From Lingula anatina (taxonomy: Eukaryota; Brachiopoda; Lingulata; Lingulida; Lingulidae): a stretch of DNA of 64,000 bases. Below the pieces are notes generated by a model. It had not been told where the DNA came from, ran no database searches, and saw nothing but the letters and a program-made list of their open reading frames with translations. The number at the start of each line of letters is the position of its first letter. The stretch's first letter is position 1. Positions 14,173 through 27,779 of the stretch are shown here, one piece after another. Location of the stretch: positions 243,237 to 307,236 of the forward strand of contig NW_019775203.1 in the NCBI RefSeq assembly GCF_001039355.2. Direction: 5' to 3'. The position numbers were made by a program, and so were the translations under genes.

Positions 14173-15261
14173 ATGGGTTCACTCACAAATATTACAATGG
14201 ATATCAAACAGAACATGACACTGGCAGAGAAACTAGAGAGTGATGGGTGGGTGTACTATCCCAATATCGAAAGCTTGATGAAGCCATGGTTGACAGATGC
14301 AAACTTTGTTCCAACTGTCACTGTGTATGCTGTAACTTTTGTTTTAGGACTCATTGGAAATAGTATGGTAGTTTTTGCCATGCTTGGAGACCAGAAAAAC
14401 AGTTCTGTGGCAACAACCTTCTTGGCCAGTTTGGCAATTGCAGATCTCTTATTTCTGCTGGTTTGTGTGCCATACCGTATAGTGAGGTTTCTAATAGGAT
14501 CATGGCAGGATTCATTTCTGTGTAAATTTTCTGGATTTGTTGAAATGCTGGCAGCTGTCCTGTCCATATTCAACCTCACAGCTGTAAGCGTAGAGAGGTA
14601 AGTTTTTTTGTTTTTTCAATTCAGTTTTTGTTTAGAAGTACAATGAATCTTTGAATTTCATGAGTCTCTTTCTATATTTTTATTGTATAGATATGTCTAT
14701 AGATAATTAAGGAGACTTAAAAAAATTAACATTTCATTAACTATTTGTTATTTTATGTACCAGTATGTGTTTATATGGATTATAAGAGATTTTATAGAAA
14801 AACAAATAGGAAATGTGCTTGTATGAATTAAGTACAGTTTTCTGAGTTAGACACATCAGTTGCAGCCTACCACTCTTTTATTTTAACCAAGAAAAAAAGT
14901 GAGTAAAGGAAAAATGTTTTTGAAAACTTCTATAAACCAAAGACTAATGATTATTGGAAGTCTGTCAACATCTTTTTGTCCTTGATTTGAATATGATCTT
15001 AAGAATGAACTGTCAGAAACTTTGCTGTCAAGTGTAACATTAATCATAATCTCTGCCAAAGCAATTTTTGTGCTATTGATTAAGTCAAGCATCTGATCCC
15101 GTAACCATACACTCCCAAATGTTTACCAAATTACAGTTTGAAAGTATAATTTGTCATTTGTTGGGATATATCTTTTAGAAATATGACAGTAATTTGAGCA
15201 AGCAAGTGATTTCATGATTTCATTACGGGAACATTAAAAGATCTAGGGTACAAGAAAATGT

Positions 15262-15309
<48 letters not shown>

Positions 15310-17106
15310 GAAAAGGAAAAAAATAGTAAAATAGGAAAACCATCTTTATTACATGTAGGGATTCAGTTGATATGATCATATCTTATCTTGCAATCTTTAT
15401 ATTGAATACTTTATATGCTTAAGTATGGCAAGATGGGATCCTCTTTGTGTTATGCCTTAAAACAAAAAAGCAATTGAAAATGCGCCATTAATAACATATT
15501 TTTAAAAAATCAGAATAAGATGTATGTGTAAATACTGGATCTCGAATAGCCTACATTTTTTTCAGCTAAAGAGCTAAATTTCTTCAAGAGAACCAACATT
15601 ATGATTATAAATCCAATGACAATGTGGAAAAAAGTACACTTTATTTTCCTTAGCCATAAAGGGGTTCATCCATTCATTGTCAAGAAAAAAATGTGTGAGT
15701 CAAGAATACCAAAACACGGTGAATAGTGAATCACAGGAGTAATATTGTGTTGGCTATTGCATTTTTCTCCCACAGGTTATCACCTCACTTGATGTATTAG
15801 TTTTTTGATCTTGAATGATGGTTGTTAAGTATATGAATTGAAGACTCCCACTAGTTACCTCTAGCATGGCAATAGATTGGCCACTTTCTCTAGAAAAATC
15901 TTTTGGTTGCTAATATTAGTAATTTAGTGCAGCAGATTACAACTCCAACTGGTTTGAAAAAGTTTGAAAAAGTGATTTTTATATTTGGATAATCATGGCA
16001 GCCTCTGTGGTACATGTGTTAATTCGCTCTAAGCACCTTTGGTCATTTTAATGATATTACATTATCAAAGTTGTTCCCAGGTTCAGTAAACCGATGATGG
16101 CTTTTTGGTTCATCCACTTCCAAGTTTCAAATTCTTTATAGATACATGTACAAATGTATCTCCCCCTCCCTCAGTGACAGGTTAGAAGTGTCAAGAAACA
16201 AGTATTGTGGCCGGAACCCAGACTGTAACCTAATCAATGGACTACCAAATGTGGCACCAAATGATAGACTACTCAAATAAGTTGTAAATTATGTGCCAAA
16301 TTTACAAATGGGACCAATCGATGCAAGCTGCTGACACTATCAAGTCTGAGTTCAGACAGTGATGACTGCAATTCTTTGTCTGATCACAATTAATTGATAC
16401 AATTGTACTGAATGGTGTTTGATTTACATGAACCATTATCAATGATAATCAATTAATTTTCCAACTTCACTGCTAGAATCTGTAGAACCACTTGGCTGGC
16501 ATCACTTTCAACGTGGATGTATCTTGTCTGCCTTTCTGTACATGATTAATAAAATGGAACCATAGATTGTTTTGCTTTTATGAGGAGTTACCCAAATTTA
16601 TGATTTCTATTGACAATGCATCCTTTTAGATTTCATCATTCTATAAGATGTTAATGAAAATAAAAGAATGTTGGTTTGGTTAAGTTTTTAAAACAAGAGG
16701 GGATTTATTTAAAGTTTGTTGGGTTAGTATAAGGGATGTTCACTATCTTAAATCTTCCTATTTTCTCTTATATAACCTGTACTGAAGTCATTGATCCATT
16801 ACATCCTTATTTAAAAAAAGACAAGAAAAAAAATGAAATAGCACTGCTAATAATTGCAAAAGACTGATGGCTGAGGCCTTTATTCAAGAATTTTCATTAC
16901 TGCTTTCAGGTATGTTGTGATTGTTCACCCCATGAAGGCACGGTACTTATTCACCATGGGCAGTATCAAGAAGATTGTTATTGCTGTCTGGTTGGTGTCA
17001 GCAGTGCTGTCAGCACCAATGTTTCATATTGCTGTGAGTATAAGTTTCTTATTATCCTTTTTCCAGTGGCTTTGCCTAGCTACATTCTTTCCTACAACAT
17101 TAAGTT

Positions 17107-17157
<51 letters not shown>

Positions 17158-20100
17158 TTCTGCAATTTATTTTTTGTGTGGTGTTTTTAGCCAATTATAT
17201 CTGTAGGTTGATCCATTTTAACAAATATCTTTGAAATTTGTAAAGAGAGTTGATGCCACTTTGTCTCTCTACCTGTGTCCTTCTCCTCCCACCCCAACAT
17301 CTCCTTCATCTTTTTTCCACAGAGTGATGCAAAACTCCTACTGACATGCTATTTCTGTCTACAAAAATTTTCCTGATGATGTTTTAATGTTCATCATTGA
17401 TAACTTAACAGTGAGATGGATCAGATTTTTGCACCTGATAGCCTTCAAGTATCACTACCTAGTTTTAACCTCCCTGATGTTCCATTACAAAGGGCAGTAC
17501 AATCCAAAACCAGTTCTGAAGCACATACTGCATGTCCAGATGTTATATGAAAATATGTGATGATTTAACTAATAACCTGTGAGTGGTCTGTCCAGTTAAT
17601 GCCACTAGACAGCTACATGTAGATCACGATGGGGCACCATATTACCCATTATGCCTTAGATCTTTTCAAATATCCCCAGATTGTTCAACAGTTTGCTTGT
17701 CTGGCGGTATCAGTAATAAAATGAAATCTCAGTTTCAGCATCAATTTGGTGACACCAATCAGAAAGTCACAAACAACATTTATTGTTTATGAGGCCTGTT
17801 TCTGTATCGAAGCAGTATGTTCCTAATATGTAATTAAACAACCAGTTGTTTTACTACCATTCACAAGCCCCAAAATGCAATGTGCCAATCAGAATTGAAT
17901 GAAGGTAAAATAAACTGCATAGCCATGTGAGGGCACCAGAGCTTTATTGAGGTGACTCTTTTACGTAATAGCTACGCTATTAATTTGTCATTTTCTCAAA
18001 CTCGATGTGAAAGGGCTCCTTGACATTTGATCAATTTGTGAGAAAACTACAACACCCAAATGTTTCAAAGCAACTGAATGCATTTTACAAACCCCAAACA
18101 CTCTGCAAACTCTCTACTACATGTAAAAGCAGGGGATAGAATTGGCCAATAATATGAAATAGAAATAGGGATTAAAATTATGTATGCAAAAATGTTTTAA
18201 AATCAAAATTATATACGTATATTCAAAAATATGTTAGTGAGAGATGGTTATTCAGAAAACATCTGTGAATGATTTTATGAACCTTATTAAGTGCTATATT
18301 TGTAAACCATGTACAGAGGATGCAAAACACACCTGCTCAGGTGCTTTTGATGTTTGAAATCTGCCCCTCCAATTTGTAATTCATCATACTGTAGATTAGA
18401 GACTTCAAGCAAAATACTTAATGTCTCTTTTATAAATCTGAAGTAATGATGATGGTTTCCACCTTGAAAATATACACATGTAGGTCTCACCTACACACTC
18501 ACCCACACAGTACAACAGATCATGGTTGTAGAAGTGATTGCCACTGCATGTAATAAGTTCCCCCCAAAGAAACATTTTTTCTTAAGTTCAGTACTGGAAA
18601 AAATTAAAGACACTCTCTATTCATGCTGAGATAAGGAGTTCATTCAATAAAGATATGGTTCGATATTATTCTGCACTATTACTTTTTTTGAAAGAGCAAT
18701 CTAAATTGCATTTTAAGCAATCCAATCTGACTCCATCTAGATATTGGCAGCAAAACTTAAAACTGTCATCAGTTAATTAAGCCATGCACACCATTATTTT
18801 TAAGCAGCTATCTAAATCGCTCTTTTAGCAGTCTCAGCAGATGCTATGCAAAATGTCACTCCAAGTCTATTTCTTTCAAATAAAATTAAAGTGAAACTGA
18901 TGTGATAGCTCTTTACAAACTCATGCTGTGCACATACAATCAGTTTGTAAAGCCAATTGCTGGTCAGTTTAAAATAAATGAGTAAAAATAAAACTTGTGT
19001 TGACTATTTATAGAATCTTGAAGGGAAGACACTGTGTGGGACAGGCTGATTGCATTCAGACTTCAGTTTCATGACATGAAGACTATAACTTGCATTGTAA
19101 AATTGCTATTTTGTGTCAGTGGCCTGTGAGAAAAAATAAATGAAATTTCATTATACATTCTGTCATATCTGTTAACAGAAACCGTTTGAAGACACAGAAT
19201 AATAATAAAGGATTGTTCAAGCTATAGATATGCAGCTGAATGAATTGGAATATGTCTGAGATCAGGTCTTTTTAATACCATAAATTTTGTGCCCATAAAT
19301 GAATTTATTATCAGCATTAGGAATTTATATGACAGATTATAGACAAAAAACTTGCTGGAAGTGATCTTTATTGTAAGTAGAGTGACATTGCTTGATACAA
19401 TTGTCATTAGTAGGAAAAAATGATTATGACTTGCTCTGCCTTTTTGTTAAGAAGGCCCAGTTTGAGACAATGTCTTTTTTATTCAAATGATTTTAAATAC
19501 TCCCAAAACCAAAAATACTTCTCAAAATTGTCCTAAATGCTCAAGAAGGGAACAAACTGGTGTCGCAGATAAGTAAAGAATTTTTAAAAAATCTTTTTAT
19601 TCAAGAATGAAAATTTGATATTCCCAACTCTGTCCTCTCTTATCACTATGTATTCCAAGCAGGTGCATAGAGTTAATTAATTCTGGAGTATTGGGTTTAT
19701 TTTACCTTCAGGGTTTCAGTTAACTAGTGCATTTACCTGCTATGCAGTGCTGGGTTAGGTATTTATGATAGCCAAAGCATGTTGTTTAATGTGGAAACAA
19801 GTTGGATTTTTTTTTATACAGACAGTGTATGTGTCTGTATACATTCTAATGTGTCGTCTGCTGTGTCATCACCAGTGCTGCCACCATCACCGGCAGACAT
19901 GTTATTCCCCCTATAAATGACAAATCAAATTTTTTTACTGACTGGTTTGTTTGGTTAAAAGGACAATTTTATTATAAGAATCAACATGATTGAAATATTT
20001 TTACAAAAGTTTATACAAATTTTTTATCTTGTTGCATGTATTTTGGTGACGCTCACCCCATATTTTTGTTTAATTCCAAATAGATGCATAGCTTTGTTTG

Positions 20101-23100
20101 GTAAAGGGAGGTTTCTTTCAAAAGTTATTGTTTTTTCTGTCAAATATCTGTATATTTGCCTGTTTTGCTTTCTAGTCAGTAATAAGATTGGTTTCAATCC
20201 ATTGCCTAAATACTGGCAATGTACTTCAGGATATCAATATTTTTTATATTTTATGTTTCATTGACTGTCTGGCCACCTTGATCATTATAAAAAGACACCA
20301 TAATCTAAAAGTAATAAATATAAATATTATAATACATATAAAAATGCAAGGAATGTCCATGCAGTTTCAACCATATTTTTTCTCTTTTGCTTGAGAGACA
20401 AATCTTTAAAAATGTTTTATCATGTTTTTAGGGCATCACAAAGGACAAATACTTTGAGAATGAGACCAAATTCATCATGCACTCCTGTCATGACAATGAA
20501 GCCCTGAACTATGGTGAGAAGGTGGCCTTTGTGTTCTACCAGTTTACACTGATGTTCCTACTGCCTACCATAGTGATGGTGTTCTGCTATACTCAAGTCA
20601 TCAGGGCACTGTGGAGCAGTACACAGGAACTGTCGAGGATGACTTCCATGCATAGGTATGTATATACTAGTAATCAAATATGTGTAGATTATTGTGTTCA
20701 GATTTCTGGGTAACTGGTCCTCTGTTTTAATGATTCTGGCATTTTGCATAGCATCTACTAAGACTACTAAAACAGCAATTTGAATAGTTGCCTAGAAATA
20801 ATGGTGTTGAGATAGCTGTTTAGAACTAAATGCTGTAGCCTTGGATATTCTGACAGTCTGAGAAGCTGGATGTATTGGACTGGGGGGCCACACAGTAAGT
20901 GTAACAGTGGAATTAAAATGGGGATTTTGAAAACATATATGCACCCTTAACTATGAGTTGCAATTTGCCAGAGACATTAAAGTCCACAAAATACATTTAT
21001 CAATTTTTTAATCCAGTTGGCAACAATATGGGCTTGTCTTGAATACTAGAAAGCAACCTGACATAATATTTATTTACTGCAATGAAGTCTTAGTGGCATT
21101 TAATTAGTCTGATCAGAGTAAAATGAAGCTACCCTTTAATAATTTCATGGCATATTTTTATGAGGTGTTATCTCCTAAATAAGTTGCCTGTTTTGCCTGC
21201 ACAGCAAGGAAACTAGAAAGCTTCATTTTAAAAACCTTTTTGAACCCAGTACAAATTACCTGTCAACTGATTACATTTAAAGGGACAATCCCTAAGATTT
21301 GAAAAATGTTTTTCATTTCTTATTGAACAAGGCCAAATAATACTTTTTGGTCATTTTTAACAGATAAATTCCCTGAATAAATATCACCAAAAATAATATT
21401 TTTTATCACCTCCTCACAAATCTCGACCACCTACATGTATTAACCTTTAACTGCTTATGCCAGGAAAATTCTTAGTATGAGTTTTTTCCTTGAAAGACCT
21501 TATGCTGCTAATCTTCAAGTGAAATACCCAGTCAAAATTGAAATAACATTATTATACAACACTGCAGAGTTCTGTCTGATTCTCAAATTGTTCTAATTTC
21601 ATTTAACATTTTATTTCATATCCTATCCTGGAATATTTTTAATTTTATAAAATACTTTTGAAAATCTTATAGTACTTTGTTTTTGATGGGCCCACAATTC
21701 TGAACTCGCCTTGGCCAGATTAAAATTCTGATCTGACTTACGTGAAGTAAAAACCCAAGCTCAGATTGGAATTTTGATCTGGCATTATTTTTGATCTGTC
21801 ACCTCTAACGCATATAATCTGGTTTTTGTAGGATTTCCCCAGAAGGGCATTAGGGCCCTCATATATTCAGCATAATTAAATCACATAAGTGTTGTGACTA
21901 TAAAATATCACATTAACTCTAACCATTCAAAATGTGAACTTTTCAAGCCAGGTGAACTTCATTTGTATGAGATTTTCACAAAATTTTCATTCAGATTTTA
22001 CAAACATAGTAAGGTTTATCCAATACTTATCTTTTGATTGTCATTTATTCTGTCACCTCAGAGAAAACAGTATAAGTCATATAGCTGAAGACTTTGAGTC
22101 AGAGGAGTCCCAGACCCAGCAAAGATTGGTCCATGTGTCCAGCAGGTCCACTGTGGTCAGCAGACCTTCAAGCCAACAACTGGGTGGCCGAAACCATGGC
22201 AACTGTATTCGGGAAGCTAGAAAGCAGGTAATATGTGAGACTGAAGGGGAGAGAGTATTTGTATCATAGATCTCTAAACTAATGTGGAGGAGAGATCATG
22301 GACATAAAAACAGTCAGAGAAAAAAAAGCATTTTCACATCAGGCATTATACACGTATCAGTAACGAAAAACTTACTCAGTTTTAAACATGTCATTACGCT
22401 AACTTAAAGGGAGAAGGGGGCTCTGTTTATGTGACTTATGTAACAGCAAGTTGTCTTCCATAAGTAAGATACAAGTGACATGTGAACAGAAATTTTGGAA
22501 GTGGTTAAAATCACTGTGAGAGTTCCTCTATTTTTGGGTTCTGACAAAGTGTATTAGGGGAGACCAGGGCTAGTTGGCCCAGTTAGACACTTTTGGCCTT
22601 GTAGAGCCAACTAGGAATGGGATAGAGTAACAAAACCAGTTTCAAAGTAAGACCCATGAACTAAGCTACGTATGCAACGTCATTATTTTTTTAATGTAGT
22701 GCCAGGTGGCTCACAATTTGACAAAAAATGCAGTTGACGTCAGGGGGGGCCAACTTGCCCCACCACGGGGCAAGTTGGCTCCAGGGTCAGGGCAAGTTGG
22801 CCCCCTATACGAAAATGAAGTAAGTATCCCATGTATACACCTTGAAATACATTTTTATACATTTTCAATTTATTAAATTGATTTTTGAGAGTCTTTGATG
22901 AAAAAATAGTTCATATGAAGCAGATTTATCGTTTCCGTACGTCACGTTGTAGGGGGGCCTATGTGTTGCAAGAAACAAAATATCTATCAATAAAATTTGT
23001 TTTGTTTTAATTAAGAATAAATTAATAATGGTATAAAGCAGGTTATTAATGAATGAAAATGAATAATAAATTTTCCTTTTAAAAGAAACTAACAAATTCA

Positions 23101-24108
23101 GTTTAAAACCATTGAGTTTGTTTCAACAATGGTCTCTAGCTCTGTTGCGCACAAAGGTTTGTGGGTAATATGAGGGTCCATCTGCTTCTGCTTAGAAGTG
23201 AAAAGGACCTTCTAGACTTATGTACAACATGGTTTTCACTTTGGAGTGATGGGCATTGTGTCAAAAGACACCAAGATGCTAGTTTATTTTAAAGGATAAC
23301 AGCCATTTATGGTACTAGAATGAGCAACGATGATACATCTCTGTGAAACTTGAATCATTGAGCTTCAGTTTGTTGCCCTATACATATATTATATTCGATC
23401 AAAAGCCTATGAAAAAAAGATTTTTAAATCTCTTAAACAAAATTACTTTTAGGTGGAAAAAAATCGTTTATTTCGACTTGCCGCTTAAGTAAAACTTTTT
23501 AACGTCCGACACTTCCTTAGCATTGTGGGCTACGGTCACTTTACAAGAGTATGTGGCCAATTTTTTTACCCCGTAGTTACTTTTTCATAAATTGATGGGG
23601 GACCAACTTACCCCGGGGTCCAACTAGCCCCGTTCTCCCCTAATGTGGTAGGGAGGCTGGGAGAAATGGGATGTGTGACAATTAGCCAACAACTGGCTAG
23701 TGTAGAGACCTATATCCATCAGTGCAAGCCTAACTTGGTACCTTGCTTTGGAAATAATAGAGATGGATACTCTTTCTAAAGTAGGGGCAATTTGCACATC
23801 AGCCATCATAAGGAGCCTGGATAATGGTCCATTGTGTTATGTTGAGTGGCTGAACTACAATGATTTAGTGGGAAATGGAATGGAATGTGTAACAGAAATA
23901 CATTATTTGAGAGGGAAAAGGAGAAAGAAGGGTTAGAAAAACACGTGACAACAATTTTATGAGGACTTAGTTTAATTGTATATTCAATATTCCCATCTCA
24001 CCTGGGCTGAATGGTAACTACACACTTGTTTTTAGACTATTGCCGAAAAATAAAAGGTGAATAAGTGATAAACAACTTTCTGCAATTTTCTGCATGGAGC
24101 ACAGTGCA

Positions 24109-24192
<84 letters not shown>

Positions 24193-25728
24193 TTTTATTG
24201 ACAGCAGAATTTGAAGATTCAGTGAAATAAATTATTTTACAGGTGTTAGACATTTGGATGAACTGATATTTAGAACTTTTTTTTTTATTGTAGGTGATCA
24301 AGATGCTGATTGTAATCATTATTGCCTTTTTGATCTGCTGGGGTCCCAAGCTCATCCTTGACATCTTAATTAAAACACGAATTAATCGGAAGATCATCTT
24401 CAGTCCTATAACCTTCAAAATCAAGGTAGGTGGCACAAGTATGGTAGAGTTAAAGATATCAGGTTAAATCCTGGTTTAACACTAAAAAGTGTGGGGCTTT
24501 TTTTTACCAGAAAGCATGTACATACTGTCACAAATTTGAAAATTTCGAATAAATTTATGACAATTGCATGGCTATAAGTTTTTACCTGAACATGGTACAA
24601 CCACCATTAATGTAGGAATTATTTAAGAATTTTAGTACATATAATCCTTTTTACAAAAATTTATAATATTTGATTCCTTATTGCCAAAGTATGTATCTAT
24701 GGCTAGTAAGATAATATCATTATTTAGTTGAACAAATCTGTACTATCATGTGTGACCTGGTTTTTAAGCTCTCTCCCCAAACATCATCTGGGTAAAGTGG
24801 CCAGAGAAACAGTGCAGGCTCTGGCAAGATTTACATTAACCAATTTGTTCTGGGCACATGTGGAATCAGTTCTTCGCGGTTATTGATCTTTATTATGCAT
24901 TTAATACACATGGTTAACTTGGAGGTTCTCTCAAGTAATTGACGTTTAATTTGTTTAAATGTAAAGTATATTACTATTGACCTTCTAATGAATTATTGTC
25001 CATATGGTAAGTTTTAGCCTTGTTGTTAGGAACAGCAATTGCCATGTTTAAGGTAATCAGAAATCAATTGGTGGGTTAATGCTCAGATACAGACATCAGT
25101 GGAGAGTGATACTGCAAGAATATGATGCTGCAAGTTTGGTGCCAAATTGCAATGCATTTTCCTTTCCAAATTTGCAGCAAATTTTCAACTGAAGTTTGTG
25201 TTGGGCCACATATTTTGTTTAAATCAAACAAAAGGCATTTTGGCATTTATCTGTTAAAATGACCAAAAAGTAATACTTGCCCCCAGATAAGTTCAGCAAG
25301 AAGTGGTTTCTGGTGTAATTAATGTGTGTTTAATATCTTATTATTTTTCTCTTTTCAGTCTTTATCACATAGTCATTATCCTGTTTCAGGTGGCATTCAG
25401 TCTCCTCCCGTATATACAAAGTTGCCTGAACCCAATCATCTATGGCTTTATGTCGAGCAACTTCAGGCGAAGTTTGGTAAACTCCTGTAACACCTACCTA
25501 CATTTATGTCAAAGAAGAAAAGGTCGTACATATTTTGATCCTGATACTGATTCAAAATCCACCCAGCATACACATCTATCACCATCATTTCACCGTGGAG
25601 GAAGTCACAATGGTTCTTCAGGCGGTGTGGAGCAATTGCCCTTGACACCAAAGAAGTCTCCATCAGAGGGAAATGGAAGGGGGTCCTTCCACATGTACAA
25701 AGGAAGCAATGGCCTTAGAAAAGACTAA
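14173..25728 (+). CDS. Class A (rhodopsin-like) G protein-coupled receptor, neuropeptide-receptor type
   Basis: Six coding exons join in frame: 14173-14597, 16910-17033, 20432-20655, 22062-22227, 24294-24425, 25390-25728, giving 469 residues and seven membrane segments. Visible landmarks: N-glycosylation sites in the outer N-terminus (Asn6, Asn14); GN in TM1 (Asn63); LASLAIAD in TM2 (Asp91); Cys117 and Cys202, the expected TM3-loop disulfide pair; ERY at 141-143, split by intron 1; CWGP in TM6 (328-331); NPIIY in TM7 (371-375). The third cytoplasmic loop is long and Ser/Gln-rich, with most of it (258-313) in its own exon. The tail has Ser/Thr sites suited to receptor-kinase phosphorylation. 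The motif set and HPMKA after ERY resemble peptide receptors (TRH, galanin or allatostatin-like groups). The ligand is not determined. Class A assignment is firm; subfamily is inference. Start chosen as the first Met, followed by the glycosylation sites and TM1. Confidence 0.9.
14598..16909 (+). other. GPCR intron 1
   Basis: It splits the ERY codon for Arg142 (phase 2). Donor GTAAGT, acceptor TGCTTTCAG. It holds an (AC)n microsatellite at 15264-15307 and otherwise no structure I recognise. Confidence 0.85.
15264..15307. repeat. (AC)n microsatellite
   Basis: About 21 AC units, inside GPCR intron 1. Confidence 0.95.
17034..20431 (+). other. GPCR intron 2
   Basis: Phase 0 intron after TM4 with donor GTGAGT and acceptor TTTTTAG. 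It includes a (TTTA)n run at 17105-17159 and the small hairpin at 19815-19841. Short open frames in it have no protein pattern. Confidence 0.85.
17105..17159. repeat. (TTTA)n microsatellite
   Basis: About 13 TTTA units close behind the exon 2 donor. Translation gives an artefactual repeating hydrophobic frame. Confidence 0.95.
20656..22061 (+). other. GPCR intron 3, with a TTAA-type MITE fragment
   Basis: Phase 2 intron inside the third-loop coding region. Near 21276 it contains TTAAAGGGACAATCCC, typical of the end of a TTAA-target MITE. About 70 bases later, a stretch including CTTTTTGGTCATTTTTAAC recurs as its reverse complement near 25250 in intron 5. Confidence 0.6.
22554..23643. mobile_element. 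TIR element in GPCR intron 4 (TTAGGGGAGA ends)
   Basis: The left end TTAGGGGAGACCAGGGCTAG and the right end (reverse complement TTAGGGGAGAACGGGGCTAG) match with about two differences and then both continue TTGG. Subterminal GGGGCAAGTTGGC motifs occur near 22742, 22766 and 22790 on the left. Related CCAACTTACCCC and CCAACTAGCCCC motifs occur on the right. Size is about 1.09 kb. No transposase frame is evident, so it is non-autonomous. It lies wholly inside GPCR intron 4 and carries a 96-bp sequence also found at 31344-31439. Confidence 0.75.
23188..23283 (+). repeat. 96-bp dispersed repeat, copy 1
   Basis: It matches 31344-31439 at 94 of 96 positions with sharp edges on both sides. It sits within the TTAGGGGAGA element. 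One plus-strand frame is open through both copies. Confidence 0.85.
24113..24188. repeat. (TA)n microsatellite
   Basis: About 38 uninterrupted TA units in GPCR intron 4, about 100 bases before the TM6 exon. Confidence 0.95.
24426..25389 (+). other. GPCR intron 5
   Basis: Phase 0 intron between the TM6 and TM7 exons with donor GTAGGT and acceptor CTGTTTCAG. The sequence near 25243-25286 is the inverted copy of a segment in intron 3 (about 21340). Confidence 0.8.
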
Positions 25729-26024
25729 GAAAATCATGGGGAAATTTACTGTATGTTTTGGCAACTGTATATTTGTGATGACAAGGGTCTGTTGAACAAG
25801 GATTCAACAACAATTAGGTGCTGAATCTGAAATGTTATATTATATTAGGCACTTAAATTGAGACTGGAGTATGATCATGACTATGGGCATTGGGAATGTT
25901 GAAAGAGAGAAATTAACAATCCTCTAAAAATTAAAAAATATATATGGTACTGCTCATAGCTATCTCACAGCCTGAGACAGATATAGCTCTGTGGGATAAT
26001 AGTTTGCTTATACTTAAAAAAAGC

Positions 26025-26030
<6 letters not shown>

Positions 26031-26063
<33 letters not shown>
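26031..26063. repeat. (TC)n microsatellite
   Basis: A CT/TC run in the probable 3' untranslated region of the GPCR gene. A candidate poly(A) signal AATAAA follows at 26099. Confidence 0.9.
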
Positions 26064-26066
<3 letters not shown>

Positions 26067-26098
26067 CTTATTGATTTAGTCTTGAAAGAACTGTTGTC

Positions 26099-26104
26099 AA
26101 TAAA
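26099..26104 (+). terminator. Candidate poly(A) signal for the GPCR gene
   Basis: AATAAA about 370 bases after the GPCR stop codon. It is the first such hexamer I noticed downstream. Other AATAAA-like hexamers follow, so the site actually used is unknown. Confidence 0.35.
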
Positions 26105-27325
26105 AAAATTAATCCAAAGACTGTTTTAGATCCAGCAGTTGTCTAAAAGCATGCCAGCAGGTAACTAAATTAGTGAGAAGCCCTATTTAGACTTAGATGG
26201 AAGGTGTGGTTTTGGTCAATGTTTCCATGACGTGAAAACTCTGCTGCTGCTTTGCAAGTTGAATGTAGATAGGGAATAACAATATGATACAAGTGTTCAT
26301 GAAAAGATGTTTTTATTGTGTATTTGATTAAAAAAAGTAGTTTCAATTTTAAATATCTTTTAATTAATTATAATGGAACAAATCATTAAAAATGATGAAA
26401 TGAGTCCTTTAATGTTAGGTGTATGCTACAATTATGTTATACAGACATATACTTACATAAGATACATGTATGTTATCAGAAAAGGAATTAAGGCAGACAT
26501 AAAGCAGCAGGCAAAACACATGAAAGAAGAAGAAGAACCACTTTTCTCAATGGCAATCACTTCAGGCTGTCTGCCTGCATTACTTTTCTTGACTTAAAAA
26601 ATGAAATCCAGACAATTATAAATGGTTTATAGATCCTGAGGGCAAATTTGAACAACAACCTCCCTGCATGTGATTAGCTTGATTTAGTGTAACCTCTGTA
26701 AAGTTCTGTCCTAAAAAGCATGTTTAAGAGATCTATCTAGTTATTCTGTCATGTACATGATGCTATGAACTTCACAATCATGTCGGCATCTGGATTTTTG
26801 CCTTTTGGTTTAGATATACCCATGTATGTACTGTACTGCATGTACATGCATATCATATTTTGTATTGCTGACAGGTTGAGTTACATAAGAAATGTTGAAA
26901 AGGTGTAGGGTTATGTGTAATATACATGCATTCATGCAAGATGATGTAATAAACATAAGTAAAAACAGTCAGTGTTCATAGTAGGTGTTTGACAGCTTTG
27001 TTTTATACTTATTTGACAGCTGTGCTTACTTAAGTTATCAAAGCTGGGATAGAATTGCAATCAGTATTTATCTTGGAGCAACACATAGTTATGAATGCCA
27101 TGGAAAGTGTACTTTCCAAATTAAAAAAAAAATGTAACCAAATATAATAAAATTAGGCTGTAGGGCCTCTAGAATATTGCAAAACTTTTCTAAACAAACT
27201 GTCCAATATCAGTGGCTTATTTTAACCGAAACTTTATTTTGTACGTAGATTTGTAATTATGGAAAGTTGATTGCTTGAGTCTCATTCAGATTAATAATTA
27301 TTTCAAGTTATGTAAAACATATGGT

Positions 27326-27395
27326 ATGTGTGTGTGTGTGTGTGTGTGCGTGTGTGTGTGTGTGTGTATATGTAGAGAGAGAGAGAGAAAGAGAG
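27326..27395. repeat. (GT)n followed by (GA)n microsatellite
   Basis: A GT run with one CG interruption, then TATATGTA, then GA units. Confidence 0.9.
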
Positions 27396-27779
27396 ACTGT
27401 TGTAAAGAATGCCAATAATGTTTTGGAGTGTTGTAAAAGTAAATCTTACCTTGTGTAGCATCAGCAAGACACAAAATTCCATTGAGATTCTCATCAACCT
27501 ACACTAAGTCACTGATAACAGGGTGTTCAAATCATTGTACTCATCAATGGAGTAGTTAGAATTACAAGAAAATTTGTTTTCTCTATTTATTCAGAATAGG
27601 AGAGAGACTATTAATGCTCAAATCTTGTCATTAGTTGATTAATAACATCAGAATAAAGTTAGCAGATTTTGTGACGAATTAGCTTTTTATCACTTGTATA
27701 TGCTACATGTTTAAAACATGAAACTGTATTAGTTGTGAAAGAACATAATTCAGTTCATACAGGGAGGTTCAGACAGTAA

